From Pirellulaceae bacterium (GTDB lineage: Bacteria; Planctomycetota; Planctomycetia; Pirellulales; Pirellulaceae), in NCBI GenBank assembly GCA_020852965.1, contig JADYZV010000140.1, positions 24,907 to 88,906 on the forward strand: a stretch of 64,000 bases of DNA, written 5' to 3'. A program made the position numbers and the translations under genes. Below the pieces are notes generated by a model. It searched no databases, had not been told where the DNA came from, and worked only from the letters and a program-made list of their open reading frames with translations. Numbering within the stretch: the first letter of the stretch is position 1; every line of letters starts with the position of its first letter. Positions 55,131 through 64,000 of the stretch are shown piece by piece.

Positions 55131-56018
55131 ATGAGACAATTTGACCGGCGAAAATTTTTGACCGCATCCGCAATCTTCGGTGGCTCCGCTTGGCTGAGCT
55201 GCTCACTGCAGGCCGACGAGCCTGCTGCCGGTGCCCTAAGCCAACCCGTCTATCGAACCGCTAAGAGCGATGGCAGCCATCCTCCCGCCGCTGCGGCTCA
55301 CCCGCTCGATCCTGCTCTGGAAATCGCCCAGAACAGCTTAGCCCATATTCGTCAGAATGTTGCTGACTATTCGGCGATCTTGATTAAACGTGAGCTTATC
55401 GATGGCTCCCTGAGCGACTACGAATTCATGGGCGTCAAGGTCCGTAATCGCAAAGTAGCCGGTGGTCAGTTGATCACGCCATTTAGCGTCTACATGGCTT
55501 TCCTCAAACCAGCCGCAGTCAAGGGTCGAGAAGTCATTTACGTTGAGAACCAAAACAACGGCAATGTCGTGGCGCACGAAGGTGGTATGAAGGGTCGCTT
55601 CCTGCCGACCGTTACCCTGGACCCTCACGGTATGTTAGCCATGCGCGGCCAGCGATATCCAATCACCGAAGTTGGCTTGGAGAATCTGGTCATCAAACTC
55701 ATTGAGAAAGGGGAACGCGATCGCCAACGCGGCGAGTGCGATGTGCAGTTCCAACAAGGCGCCAAGGTGGGTGGCCGCGACTGTACCGTGCTATCGGTCA
55801 CTCACCCTGTCTCGCGACCCTATTTCGACTTCCACATCGCCCAGATTTTCATCGACACCGAACTTAACATGCCTGTGCGCTACTGCGCATACACTTGGCC
55901 CCAAACGGCCGGTGGTGAGCCGGTGCTGCTCGAAGAATATACGTATCAAAACGTCAAGACCAACATCGGATTGACCGACGCCGACTTCGACCAAAAAAAT
56001 AGCAAATACAATTTCTAG
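55131..56018 (+). CDS. DUF1571 protein with Tat leader
   Basis: 295 residues from the ATG at 55131, with AGGAAGG 8-14 bases upstream. DRRKFLTASAIFGGSAWLSC is a twin-arginine-like leader. The DUF1571 region covers about 80-290: NSLAHIRQNVADYSAILIKR, then FMGVKVRNRK, FSVYMAFLKPAAVKGREVIY and YFDFHIAQIFIDTELNMPVR. The family resembles LolA/outer-membrane lipoprotein sorting folds and is common in planctomycetes, but its role is not known. It is followed by three REP-like hairpins, not another gene. Confidence 0.85.
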   Translation: MRQFDRRKFLTASAIFGGSAWLSCSLQADEPAAGALSQPVYRTAKSDGSHPPAAAAHPLDPALEIAQNSLAHIRQNVADYSAILIKRELIDGSLSDYEFMGVKVRNRKVAGGQLITPFSVYMAFLKPAAVKGREVIYVENQNNGNVVAHEGGMKGRFLPTVTLDPHGMLAMRGQRYPITEVGLENLVIKLIEKGERDRQRGECDVQFQQGAKVGGRDCTVLSVTHPVSRPYFDFHIAQIFIDTELNMPVRYCAYTWPQTAGGEPVLLEEYTYQNVKTNIGLTDADFDQKNSKYNF

Positions 56019-56041
56019 GCGCTAGACCGCCACGCATCAGG

Positions 56042-56210
56042 CCCCAGCGAGCTCGCCTCGCTGGTGAATCAGTTTGGGTGCAAAATCGCGGCGAAGTAGA
56101 CCCCAGCGAGCTCGCCTCGCTGGTGAATCAGTTTGGATCATAGCCCTCCGCGCCCCCACCCGTTTCGATTCGCAAAACTTAGGCTCCTGCCAGACAAGCT
56201 GGCGGGGGGC
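56042..56210. repeat. Three REP-like hairpins behind the DUF1571 gene
   Basis: CAGCGAG-CTCGC-CTCGCTG copies begin at 56045 and 56104 (spacing 59), each followed by GTGAATCAGTTTGG. An inverted CTGCC/CCGCC-type copy is at 56185-56209. They fill most of the 283-bp gap before the MscK-like gene. Confidence 0.8.
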
Positions 56211-56301
56211 CGCTTCACTTGAATTCGGCGACTGCCCTAGAGTCAATTGACAGAAACCAGTATCGTTCGAACTGCTTCCGCACTCGACGAGAAAGAACTG
56301 G

Positions 56302-59300
56302 ATGTCATCAATATTCGCTAGCGCAATCTCCTGTCGGTCCGCTACTTTGATGGTGGGCTATCTTGTGTTTGTCAGCATGGCTGGCAGGCTAACTCAGGCG
56401 CAACAACCCTCCGGTGATGCACCAGCAGCCGCGTTACGCACAGTCGCTCAAACAACGACTCAGTCAACCCCACAAACGCTGCCATCTTTTCCACTACATC
56501 CTCCGCAGGCGTTCACACCCCACGCGGTCTCGTCACCAGTGCAGATACCTGCGACGGAACCTGCGCGATTGCCTTTGGGGCCAGCGGAAGCAAATAGTCT
56601 GCGACCTCAAGGGGTAGTGCTTGCGGCGCATACGCAGACTCCCGATGCGCCAACGGCTTCCCCCGCCGAGGATGCACTCACACCAGAGAAAATAGCCTCC
56701 GAAATTGCAGCCATCGACGCAGTCACTGCCCTGGATGCCGAAGCCAAGAAGGAACTTGTCGAGCGGCTCAACAAGGCATCCAAATGGTTACAGGACGAAG
56801 CCGACTGGGCGCGTCGTAAATCCGAACTCGACACTCAATTGGCATCGATCCCTGAACAATTGCGTGTGGTGTACGAGGAACTGGCCAAGCCATCTCCGCC
56901 CACACAGATCGACTTCCCCACGAACCCCACCGTACCACAGCTCGAAACCAAACTGGCTGAGCTGCGACATCAAGTTGAAATCGATGAGGCGGCATCCAAA
57001 ACCAAAGATGACGAAGTCGAGAATCGCATCAAGCGCATCTCCGAGATCACCAAGGAAGTGGCCGAGATCGACAAGAAGATTGCCGATGCGAAGATTCAGC
57101 TCAATACGCTGACGGATGCCGATTTAAGCTCACGCATTAAGCAACTCGAACAGAAGGCTCGGCTGCGCGGTCGTCTACAACAAGCGGCCACTCTCAAAGC
57201 GGAACAACAACGTTGGGAGTTGGTGGCGGAGCTGCTTCCCATGCAGCGTGATCTGGCCAAACGCAATGCGTCCAATAGCAAGAAGCTATTGCAAAGCTGG
57301 CAGACAACGGTCGACACCTGGCGCAAAGAGGAATCCAAACGCCAGGCTGCCGAGGCGCGCCGTGTGGCGGAAAACTCGCATCCCGCGCTCAAATCACTGG
57401 CAACCAAAAATGCAGTCATCGCCGAGCATCGCATCCAAACGGCAGCCGGCATCGAACGCCTAGCCAAAACGATCAAAGAAATTGCGGAACAGTCCAAGCA
57501 GTATGAGGAATCCTTCAAAGAGCTGCAGGAAAAGGTCGAACACGCCGGTGCGACGTCGTCTACGGGAGTATTGCTGCTCAAGCAACGCGACGAGCTTCCA
57601 CCAGCCAGCCAATTCCATGCACAAGCGGCTTTTGTACAAAAAGCTATGCCCGAGGCACACCTCAAGCTGCTAGAGCTCAACCAGTGGCATCGCGAGATGT
57701 CCGATCCCGCAGAAATGGCTAGCGAAATGCTCAGCTCGTTCAGCGAATCACTCGCCAACTACGACCAACAGCACGTGCTCGAGGTGATCACCGGGCTATT
57801 GACCGATCGTCATGACTTTCTCGATAAAGCCTCGCTCGATCAAAACACCTATCTACAGAACTTGAACGATCTCGAATTGGCCAATCAGGCCCTGGCTGAC
57901 CAAGTCCAAGAATTTCGGCAATATTTGGATCAGCGCGTGATGTGGATTCGCAGTGCCGAACCGATGCGCTTGCGAGATTTGCAACAGGCCTTCACCGGCA
58001 TGGCGACGCTAGCCGGTCCCTCGCGCTGGTTGGAAGTGCTGCGTATTTCCGGCGGCGAGTTGCTACGCCGACCGGCCGGTGCAATCGCTGTCGTTTCACT
58101 CTTCTTGCTGCTACTGTTGGGTCGAGCAAGACTGCTCGCTGTGCAGAATCGCTTGACGGAACCGGTCGCCGCAGATCAAAGCGACACCTACTTGCCCAAA
58201 GTGGCTGCACTGCTAATCGCCGTTGTACTATCAGCCCGTTGGCCGCTGCTATTGCTTGCCATTGGCTTCCGACTGAAGTACGCGGCTGGTGCGACCCCCT
58301 GGACTCAAGCCGTCGGACAGTCGTGCCTGACCACGATGGTATTTATGTGGGGTGTTGAGCTGATGCGAGAGATCTGTCGCCGCGATGGAATGGGCGAACG
58401 ACTCTTCCACTGGCCGGTAAGAGCCACCAGCGCTATACGCAACATGCTCGAATTGACGCTGTTGCTTGGGACGCCTTTGCTATCGCTATTGCAGCTATCT
58501 CAGTTTGGAGAATTGGCCGGCCTGAAGGGTTTGGAACGCACTCTATTCGTGTTGGCCATGGTCCTGACAACGCTACAGTATGGCATTCTACTTCGCCCGC
58601 ACGGGCGGATGTTGGAAAGCTTGAGCACCGACGAGACTTATCACAGCAGCATTTTTGTCAAACTCAAGTTTCCGATTTGGCTCGTCTCGATGGTCGCCCC
58701 GCTTACCCTGGCTGTCCTGTCGGCCAGCGGCTACCACTTTTCGGCCTACCAGCTCTCCGCGCGATTGACTGAAACGAGTGGCGCGATTATCGGAGTCCTG
58801 TTATTGCACCACATGCTGCTCATTTGGCTAGATGTCAAAGCGCACAACTTCCGCGCTCAGACGCGAACCTCCGGCGAGGTAGCACCGCAACCAGTAGCAT
58901 CCGTCTTCAATTTCGTGAGCGAAGACGGTGAGGAAGCAGACGAGCTTGAAGACCAAGCCAATACTACGCCGCTCGTGCAATCGCAGTTGAAGTCCTATCA
59001 AGAATTTCGAGATCTTTTGCGCTACGCTGCCATCATCGGTTTGCTGTGTAGCAACTATTTCATCTGGGATAGTGTTTTGCCAGCTTTGCGCGTGCTGGAC
59101 CAAGTCGAACTGTGGGACAATATCGAGAAAGTCGTCGAAAAGGCCGTCAACCGTGAAGGAACCGAGTCGCTCATTACCTCAGAGCGCTCAATCCCTACGA
59201 CGCTGACCGACCTATTGATGGCGGTAACGATCTTCTGCGGCACGCTGACCGTCAGCGCGCGGCTGCCTGGGCTGTTGCAATTGACTATCCTGGAACGCAT

Positions 59301-60045
59301 TCCGATGGATCACGGTGGACGGCAAGCGATTGCGATACTCGTGCGCTACTCGGTCACCCTGATCGGATTGCTGGTCGCCTGTCAGATGCTGCATATCTCT
59401 TGGTCGAGCGTCCAGTGGTTAGCCGCCGCCATGACCGTGGGGCTCGGCTTTGGCCTGCAAGAGATCTTTGCCAACCTGGTCAGTGGAATCATCATCCTCT
59501 TCGAACGCCCAATCCGCCTGGGAGATTTGGTAACGGTCGGCACTGTTACCGGCAACGTGACGCGTATGCAAATGCGCGCCACAACGATCACTGACTTTGA
59601 CCGCCGCGAAATGATCGTACCTAACAAGACCTTCATCACCGATAACGTGATCAATTGGACGCTCAGCGATCCTATTAGCCGAGTCGTACTTCCCGTTGGC
59701 GTCGCCTACGGGACGGATGTTCAGAAGACTCAAGCCATTCTATTGCGCATCGCAAGGCGTTGTTCGTTGGTCATGAACGAACCGCCACCGACGACGCTCT
59801 TTCGCGGGTTTGGCGACAGTACGCTTAACATCGAACTGCGCGTATTTATTCCAAAACGCGATTTGTATACCGACGTTGTCAACGAGCTGAACAATGCCAT
59901 CGTCCGTGAGTTCACCCGCTATAAAATCGAAATCGCCTTTCCCCAACGCGATTTACATATTCGCTCGGTCGAGACGCTGCGACCGCTGGTGGCTGGGCTA
60001 ACTTCCAATGGTGAAACCGCCAGCGAACAACGCCGCACGGGCTGA
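56302..60045 (+). CDS. MscK-like mechanosensitive channel
   Basis: 1247 residues. A hydrophobic leader lies at about 10-30. A long periplasmic helical/coiled-coil domain spans about 130-600 (Lys/Glu/Ala-rich, e.g. EIDKKIADAKIQLNTL). Around ten transmembrane helices follow (about 595-1030). The MscS domain is near 1036-1220: VQWLAAAMTVGLGFGLQEIF, SGIIILFERPIRLGDLVTVG and PNKTFITDNVINWTLSDP. It gates at high membrane tension to release solutes. The layout is that of the MscK/KefA subfamily rather than the 290-residue MscS. A weak GGCAGG...CCTGC hairpin sits between its stop and the convergent M16 gene. Confidence 0.92.
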   Translation: MSSIFASAISCRSATLMVGYLVFVSMAGRLTQAQQPSGDAPAAALRTVAQTTTQSTPQTLPSFPLHPPQAFTPHAVSSPVQIPATEPARLPLGPAEANSLRPQGVVLAAHTQTPDAPTASPAEDALTPEKIASEIAAIDAVTALDAEAKKELVERLNKASKWLQDEADWARRKSELDTQLASIPEQLRVVYEELAKPSPPTQIDFPTNPTVPQLETKLAELRHQVEIDEAASKTKDDEVENRIKRISEITKEVAEIDKKIADAKIQLNTLTDADLSSRIKQLEQKARLRGRLQQAATLKAEQQRWELVAELLPMQRDLAKRNASNSKKLLQSWQTTVDTWRKEESKRQAAEARRVAENSHPALKSLATKNAVIAEHRIQTAAGIERLAKTIKEIAEQSKQYEESFKELQEKVEHAGATSSTGVLLLKQRDELPPASQFHAQAAFVQKAMPEAHLKLLELNQWHREMSDPAEMASEMLSSFSESLANYDQQHVLEVITGLLTDRHDFLDKASLDQNTYLQNLNDLELANQALADQVQEFRQYLDQRVMWIRSAEPMRLRDLQQAFTGMATLAGPSRWLEVLRISGGELLRRPAGAIAVVSLFLLLLLGRARLLAVQNRLTEPVAADQSDTYLPKVAALLIAVVLSARWPLLLLAIGFRLKYAAGATPWTQAVGQSCLTTMVFMWGVELMREICRRDGMGERLFHWPVRATSAIRNMLELTLLLGTPLLSLLQLSQFGELAGLKGLERTLFVLAMVLTTLQYGILLRPHGRMLESLSTDETYHSSIFVKLKFPIWLVSMVAPLTLAVLSASGYHFSAYQLSARLTETSGAIIGVLLLHHMLLIWLDVKAHNFRAQTRTSGEVAPQPVASVFNFVSEDGEEADELEDQANTTPLVQSQLKSYQEFRDLLRYAAIIGLLCSNYFIWDSVLPALRVLDQVELWDNIEKVVEKAVNREGTESLITSERSIPTTLTDLLMAVTIFCGTLTVSARLPGLLQLTILERIPMDHGGRQAIAILVRYSVTLIGLLVACQMLHISWSSVQWLAAAMTVGLGFGLQEIFANLVSGIIILFERPIRLGDLVTVGTVTGNVTRMQMRATTITDFDRREMIVPNKTFITDNVINWTLSDPISRVVLPVGVAYGTDVQKTQAILLRIARRCSLVMNEPPPTTLFRGFGDSTLNIELRVFIPKRDLYTDVVNELNNAIVREFTRYKIEIAFPQRDLHIRSVETLRPLVAGLTSNGETASEQRRTG

Positions 60046-60106
60046 TTCAGTCATAAGCGGCAGGAGCGCAGCCCCTGCTGCCATTGCCGGTCCATGCAAC
60101 GATGTG

Positions 60107-62896
60107 CTACTTCGCGAGCTTGCCGAAGTCGCCGGCAGTGACAATTACCAGCCGCGCGGGATCAATATACTTCCGCAACGCAGCGTTGACTGTCTCGATA
60201 TCGAGCTCACGGATGCGGCCTTCAAACTGCTCATAGTATTGCATAGTGCGGTTGGCAAAAATGGTTGCGGCGAGCTGCGAAGCCAGCGTACTATCTTGCG
60301 TACGTTCGAGTTGTTCGCTCTGCAGGTACCCCTGCTTGGCATTGTCGAGCTCGCTCGCTGCAATGCCATCCTTGAGCAACAATGCGATCTCTTCCCCAAT
60401 CACCTCGACGACTCGATCGCGATTTTCAGGGTTGGTTATTGCAAAGATGGTTAGGTTGGTTCGCGCGTCGATGGGATGCGCATTGAGTCCGGTACCGACA
60501 CTGTAGGAAAGCCCTTCCTTTTGTCGCACGCGATCCCCCAGCCGACTCGATAACGCCCCGCCTCCCATGATGTAATTGCCAATCACCAGGGCTGGGTAAT
60601 CGGGATCGTCATCGCGCATGGCGATCTGCTCGCCTGCGTAGTACACGGCGTTGGCTTTGTCAGGAGTCAGGATTTCTTCCGTTTTCCCAGGGATGTCGGT
60701 CAAGGCTGGTTGAGCGATTCGATCTTGTTTAACGTCAGACGTCCAGCCCGCAAAAATTGCTTCACAGGCGGCCACCAGTTCGGCAGGTTCAAAGTCCCCG
60801 ACGGCAGTCACTTCGCCAGCCGTTCCGCTTAATTGCGTGGCATGAAGTTCCGCTACCTGCTCGATGGTCACACCCCGAAAGCGATCAATGCGTTCTTCGA
60901 GCGTCGGAACGTAGCGAATGTTGGTCTGATCGAATGGTGCCAACGCGCGACGGACGGCGATGCTCGCCAACACGGTCGGCTCGGTCATCCGCGCTTCGGT
61001 GCTGGAGATGGCCTGTCGCCGAATCACCTCCAACTCGTTCGAATCGAATGCGGGTTGGCGTAGGATTTCACCTATCAACGGAAGTAGCTCAGGCAATTTA
61101 TCGCGTTTTGTTTCGATCGAAACGCTCAGCAGGCCATTGGTTCCCGATAGATTGACCTGAGATAGTAGATCGTCGAGTTTGTCAGCTAACTGTTCGTGAT
61201 TCAGTCGCTTGGTACCACGCATCAACATTTCGGGGAGAAAATCGATTGCCGATACGTACGGCAGCAGCGACTCTTCGTTGCCATAGCGCAAATTGATGTC
61301 GATATTGACCGAACCGCCCCGCGTTTTCTTTGGTAACCAAGCAGTCTTGATACCGGTACTCAATTCTCCTCGCTCGGTACGGGCTTCGATGGCCAGCGGA
61401 TCGGGATCAAATTGTTCACCTTGCTCCATCGCCCCGCGTCCCTCATAGCCGGCCAGCAACTCCGACAAATTCGGCTTAGCTGGCATCTCGATACGCTCGC
61501 TCGTTTCCGACGGTATGAACAGGCCGACGGTGCGATTGTTGCGAGTCAAATATTTTACGGCAGCAGTCGTGCACTCCTCGGCTGTCAACGATTCAACGAA
61601 GTCGCGGAATAGGAAATAGAGCCGCCAATCCCCTTGTGCGGCCCATTCGCTCAGTTCAACGGCGATGCTCTTGGTGTCGGTGGCTCGTAGGTCACGATCC
61701 TTTTGAAACTGAGTCTGGGCCCGCTTAAGCTCTTCGGGTGTAATTGGTTTCTGTCCAACACCCTCGACCGTCTGTAGCAATGCTTGCCGCGCCGCTTCGA
61801 TCGATTTATCGACGGGTACCTGTGCCGTAAACATGATAATTCCTGGATCGTGCAGTGCCATCGACATGGTCGACGAGCTGCTGGCTAGTTCCGGTAAGAC
61901 CAACTCGCGATACAAGCGGCCGCTCGGCTCAGTACCAAAAATATATGCCAACATCTCTACGGCGGCGAACTCGCGATTGGCACCGCTAGGAACGTGGTAG
62001 AGAGCATCGATCAGTTGAGTATTGCCGACGCGGCGCAGCACGACCGTTCGCTCTCCGTCTTGTGCCGGCTCGGTGGTATAGGTGCGATCGAGCGGAGTAT
62101 CAGGAGCAGTCAACGCTCCAAAATACTTCTCGACCAACTCCAGCGCTTGGGATTCCTCGAACTTGCCCGCCACGACCAACATGATGTTGTCAGGCCGATA
62201 GAATTTGCGGTAAAAGGCCTGCAATCGATCGATGGGAACGCGTTCTATATCGCTCTGATTGCCAATCGTACTGCGTCCATAGTTATGCCAGTCGAAGGCC
62301 GCCGATTGTACGCGCTGCATTAAAATCCGATTGGGACTGTTTTCTCCACGTTCGAACTCGTTGCGAACGACGGTCATCTCCGAAGCCAGGTCTTCCCCTT
62401 TGACAAAGCTATTCATCAATCGGTCTGCTTCGAGCTCAATGGCGAACTCCAAATTCTCTCTGGCCTGTTCGGGAGTCGCCGCCGGGAGCGTTTCGTAGTA
62501 GTTGGTGCGATCGAGCCAAGTCGTTCCGTTGAAGTCGGCACCACGATTCTTCAGCTCTTCGGGTGGCTTCGGATGGCTGGGAGTCCCTTTGAACAGCATG
62601 TGTTCAAGCAAGTGCGCCATGCCCGCTTCGCCATAGCCCTCATGACGCGAGCCAACAAAAACCGTCATATTGACCGTCACCATCGATTTGCTCGGATCGG
62701 GAAACAGCAGCACTTGGGCACCATTGGCTAAACGAAACTCGGTGATCCCTTCGATCGAAGTGACCTGTTGAGTCGTTTCTTCCGCAACAGCCATGGAACC
62801 TCCCAAAAGAGAAATAGGTAAGTAAACAACAGCCACTAACGGCAGCCAAGTTTTCAAGAAATATCCGCTCACGATGGTCTCCATAAACTTGTTCAT
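60107..62896 (-). CDS. M16 family zinc protease (pitrilysin type), full-length
   Basis: 929 residues with a hydrophobic leader (about 17-38). The inverted zinc motif HLLEH (His95, Glu98, His99) sits in the first half, with the downstream third-ligand Glu in ENLEFAIELEADRL. The second half carries the inactive M16_C-type repeats, e.g. GGGALSSRLGDRVRQKEGLS and YSVGTGLNA. Two full halves in one chain, as in pitrilysin or insulysin. Cleaves oligopeptides, probably periplasmic. The start overlaps the upstream small gene by 4 bp (ATGA). Confidence 0.93.
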   Translation of the reverse strand: MNKFMETIVSGYFLKTWLPLVAVVYLPISLLGGSMAVAEETTQQVTSIEGITEFRLANGAQVLLFPDPSKSMVTVNMTVFVGSRHEGYGEAGMAHLLEHMLFKGTPSHPKPPEELKNRGADFNGTTWLDRTNYYETLPAATPEQARENLEFAIELEADRLMNSFVKGEDLASEMTVVRNEFERGENSPNRILMQRVQSAAFDWHNYGRSTIGNQSDIERVPIDRLQAFYRKFYRPDNIMLVVAGKFEESQALELVEKYFGALTAPDTPLDRTYTTEPAQDGERTVVLRRVGNTQLIDALYHVPSGANREFAAVEMLAYIFGTEPSGRLYRELVLPELASSSSTMSMALHDPGIIMFTAQVPVDKSIEAARQALLQTVEGVGQKPITPEELKRAQTQFQKDRDLRATDTKSIAVELSEWAAQGDWRLYFLFRDFVESLTAEECTTAAVKYLTRNNRTVGLFIPSETSERIEMPAKPNLSELLAGYEGRGAMEQGEQFDPDPLAIEARTERGELSTGIKTAWLPKKTRGGSVNIDINLRYGNEESLLPYVSAIDFLPEMLMRGTKRLNHEQLADKLDDLLSQVNLSGTNGLLSVSIETKRDKLPELLPLIGEILRQPAFDSNELEVIRRQAISSTEARMTEPTVLASIAVRRALAPFDQTNIRYVPTLEERIDRFRGVTIEQVAELHATQLSGTAGEVTAVGDFEPAELVAACEAIFAGWTSDVKQDRIAQPALTDIPGKTEEILTPDKANAVYYAGEQIAMRDDDPDYPALVIGNYIMGGGALSSRLGDRVRQKEGLSYSVGTGLNAHPIDARTNLTIFAITNPENRDRVVEVIGEEIALLLKDGIAASELDNAKQGYLQSEQLERTQDSTLASQLAATIFANRTMQYYEQFEGRIRELDIETVNAALRKYIDPARLVIVTAGDFGKLAK

Positions 62897-63168
62897 TGTG
62901 GCTTATCGAACGGCAATGGTTTGAATCCCGGTTGCGGCACACGGAAGGGCCGGCGATGTGTCGAACCGACAGGAATGAGGGGGGCCGGAGTCGCCGGTGG
63001 TGGAACGAACTGTGGGGGCTCTATGTGCATCCGCATCGGGCCGTAACAATGATTGAACTGATCGATGAACTCTTGCAATTCGGTTTCCGGTAAGCAGATC
63101 GCGCCGATGACTTTTGAGTCTTGACGAATCGTTCCAGAAAGTGGTTCACGCCAAAGACTAGACGACAT
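62893..63168 (-). CDS. Small proline-rich protein of unknown function
   Basis: 91 residues from the ATG at 63168; the longer frame adds a non-coding-like stretch. EPLSGTIRQDSKVIGAICLP, then ETELQEFIDQFNHCYGP and a Pro/His-rich tail (PPPATPAPLIPVGSTHRRPF). No transmembrane helix and no known family. It is coupled to the M16 protease by a 4-bp overlap, so a link to that enzyme is possible but unproven. Confidence 0.55.
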   Translation of the reverse strand: MSSSLWREPLSGTIRQDSKVIGAICLPETELQEFIDQFNHCYGPMRMHIEPPQFVPPPATPAPLIPVGSTHRRPFRVPQPGFKPLPFDKPQ

Positions 63169-63311
63169 GGAAGGATGCCTGTTTAGTTTGAATCGAGTGT
63201 AAAGGTAGTCGTCACGCGCGGTATTCTGCAGCCGCCTGTGGAATAACCTGCCATGAAGTTCGGCTACATGCTGCATTGTAGAGCAATTCTACCGTGACCG
63301 GTGGCGGCTGG

Positions 63312-64000
63312 CTATCCATTTCGAAATAGTTCGACCCATTGTTGCAACTTTAGCGGGCAAACCTCACTGCGACGATCACTGGCACACACCGCGCCTCGCA
63401 CCGCAATCGCGGCGACCGACAAATTCCGTAGCTTGGGGAGGTCGCGCTGTGATAAACTCCCCGCCAAGACAACCTGCCTGCCCACCTGAGACGCATGCTG
63501 AATGATCGCTTCGAGTTCAGGCACGTCCAACCAATCCAACAAGCCTCGGCCATCCTTGGTAAATGTGTCAACCAACAAGTATCTCGGCGCTGCTTCCGTC
63601 ATCGGCTTGTATCGAGTCGAGGAGTTGACTGAGTTGAACGGCCCATGGCAGCGCTCGACGACTTGGCTGACTTGAGCCGACTCTAGCCGCTCATCGCTCC
63701 AACGATCCGTTGCTCCACTTATTTGCTCGGAGACTTCGATGACCTGAGTTGGCGTGGGAGCCGAACAAAGCTCGTAGTCGGCATATATCACAGGCACTAA
63801 GCTCGCCCCGAGGGATTGAATGTGCCGTGAGAAGTCGACAAGCGTGGTTGACCAACCACCGAGCTCACGCATCCCTGACAAGCCGACTTTGAGCAGCGAA
63901 AAATGTTGCGCCAAATACCGCGCGGTAGCGAGCGGCGAGTCGCGCAGTTCCCCCACTGCCGCGCTACTTACGCAACCTGCTGAATGGACAGGATTAGAAA
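63312..64000 (-). CDS. mfnB: MfnB-like (DUF556) methanofuran-pathway synthase, N-terminus outside window
   Basis: The frame is open to the window edge on the minus strand; the in-frame GTG near 63956 is not the likely start, because the MfnB N-terminal motif region is missing. GELRDSPLATARYLAQHFSL, then LKVGLSGM, VPVIYADYE, YLLVDTFTKDGRGLLDWLD, VLAGSLS and AVRGAVCASDRRSEV match (5-formylfuran-3-yl)methyl phosphate synthase. The Lys residues in KVGLSG and TKDGRG fit its two catalytic positions. In methanogens it makes the methanofuran precursor from glyceraldehyde-3-phosphate; planctomycetes with H4MPT pathways carry it too. Confidence 0.85.
   Translation of the reverse strand, partial: SNPVHSAGCVSSAAVGELRDSPLATARYLAQHFSLLKVGLSGMRELGGWSTTLVDFSRHIQSLGASLVPVIYADYELCSAPTPTQVIEVSEQISGATDRWSDERLESAQVSQVVERCHGPFNSVNSSTRYKPMTEAAPRYLLVDTFTKDGRGLLDWLDVPELEAIIQHASQVGRQVVLAGSLSQRDLPKLRNLSVAAIAVRGAVCASDRRSEVCPLKLQQWVELFRNG

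Overview
This window reads as chromosome from a planctomycete, most likely a Pirellulaceae-type member of Planctomycetota. The evidence is the combination of families: a tandem sulfatase, two PSCyt/PSD1 (DUF1549/DUF1553) proteins, a DUF1501 protein with a PPC-domain partner, a double DUF1080 protein, a DUF1571 protein, Tat-type TIM-barrel sugar isomerase homologues, PQQ-repeat proteins, and an MfnB-like enzyme of the H4MPT/methanofuran branch of C1 metabolism. About 46 protein genes are supported. I see no rRNA, tRNA, CRISPR array, insertion sequence or prophage.

Layout. 1-6.9 kb: the end of a fused double sulfatase, a GT61 glycosyltransferase, a secreted M3 peptidase and a PQQ-repeat protein. 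7.2-10 kb: a translationally coupled trio of HemN-like radical SAM enzyme, GcvH-like lipoyl-domain protein and two-cluster ferredoxin-like protein. This is the best candidate here for an undescribed pathway. 10.1-13.6 kb: a TIM-barrel isomerase homologue, a MazG-like protein, a QueD-like protein and a GCS2-type ligase. 13.6-24.6 kb, minus strand: ECF sigma factor with its membrane anti-sigma partner, DUF1080 protein, beta-propeller lactonase, then the PSD1-DUF1501-PPC operon and a small orphan. 24.9-31.7 kb, plus strand: FHA-GAF-sigma54 activator, isomerase homologue, FolD, flotillin FloA with a small partner, and a SelD-N-type flavoprotein with no SelD beside it. 31.8-34.7 kb, minus strand: beta-CASP-type metallo-beta-lactamase protein, DJ-1/PfpI protein, TPR protein and YjbQ. 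35.2-46 kb, plus strand: small conserved-looking protein, PSD1 protein, Sua5, FtsK, NhaD and a CaCA antiporter. 46-64 kb, both strands: Tex, a free-standing M41-like peptidase domain, PQQ protein, CoaE, class II aldolase, PPK2, a zinc dehydrogenase without its structural-zinc cysteines, DUF1571 protein, MscK-like channel, M16 protease, a small orphan and MfnB (cut by the window end).

The intergenic DNA is unusually structured. At least four dispersed short repeat families occur. The most abundant is a small hairpin whose 7-bp stem changes sequence between copies while pairing is kept and the CTYGY pentaloop stays constant. It appears about 17 times on both strands, singly, in pairs and as a 66-bp tandem array. 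A second family is built on GTAGTGGACGAGG and includes a perfect 22-bp inverted repeat. One copy supplies the stop codon of ppk2.

Functionally the window mixes housekeeping genes (FolD, CoaE, aldolase, Sua5, FtsK, Tex) with secreted polysaccharide and sulfate-ester degradation, envelope and ion homeostasis (MscK, NhaD, CaCA, FloA), and signalling. Start sites were often moved downstream of the longest open frame where that frame ran through repeats or where a signal peptide or ribosome-binding site fitted better. Such cases are noted per gene.
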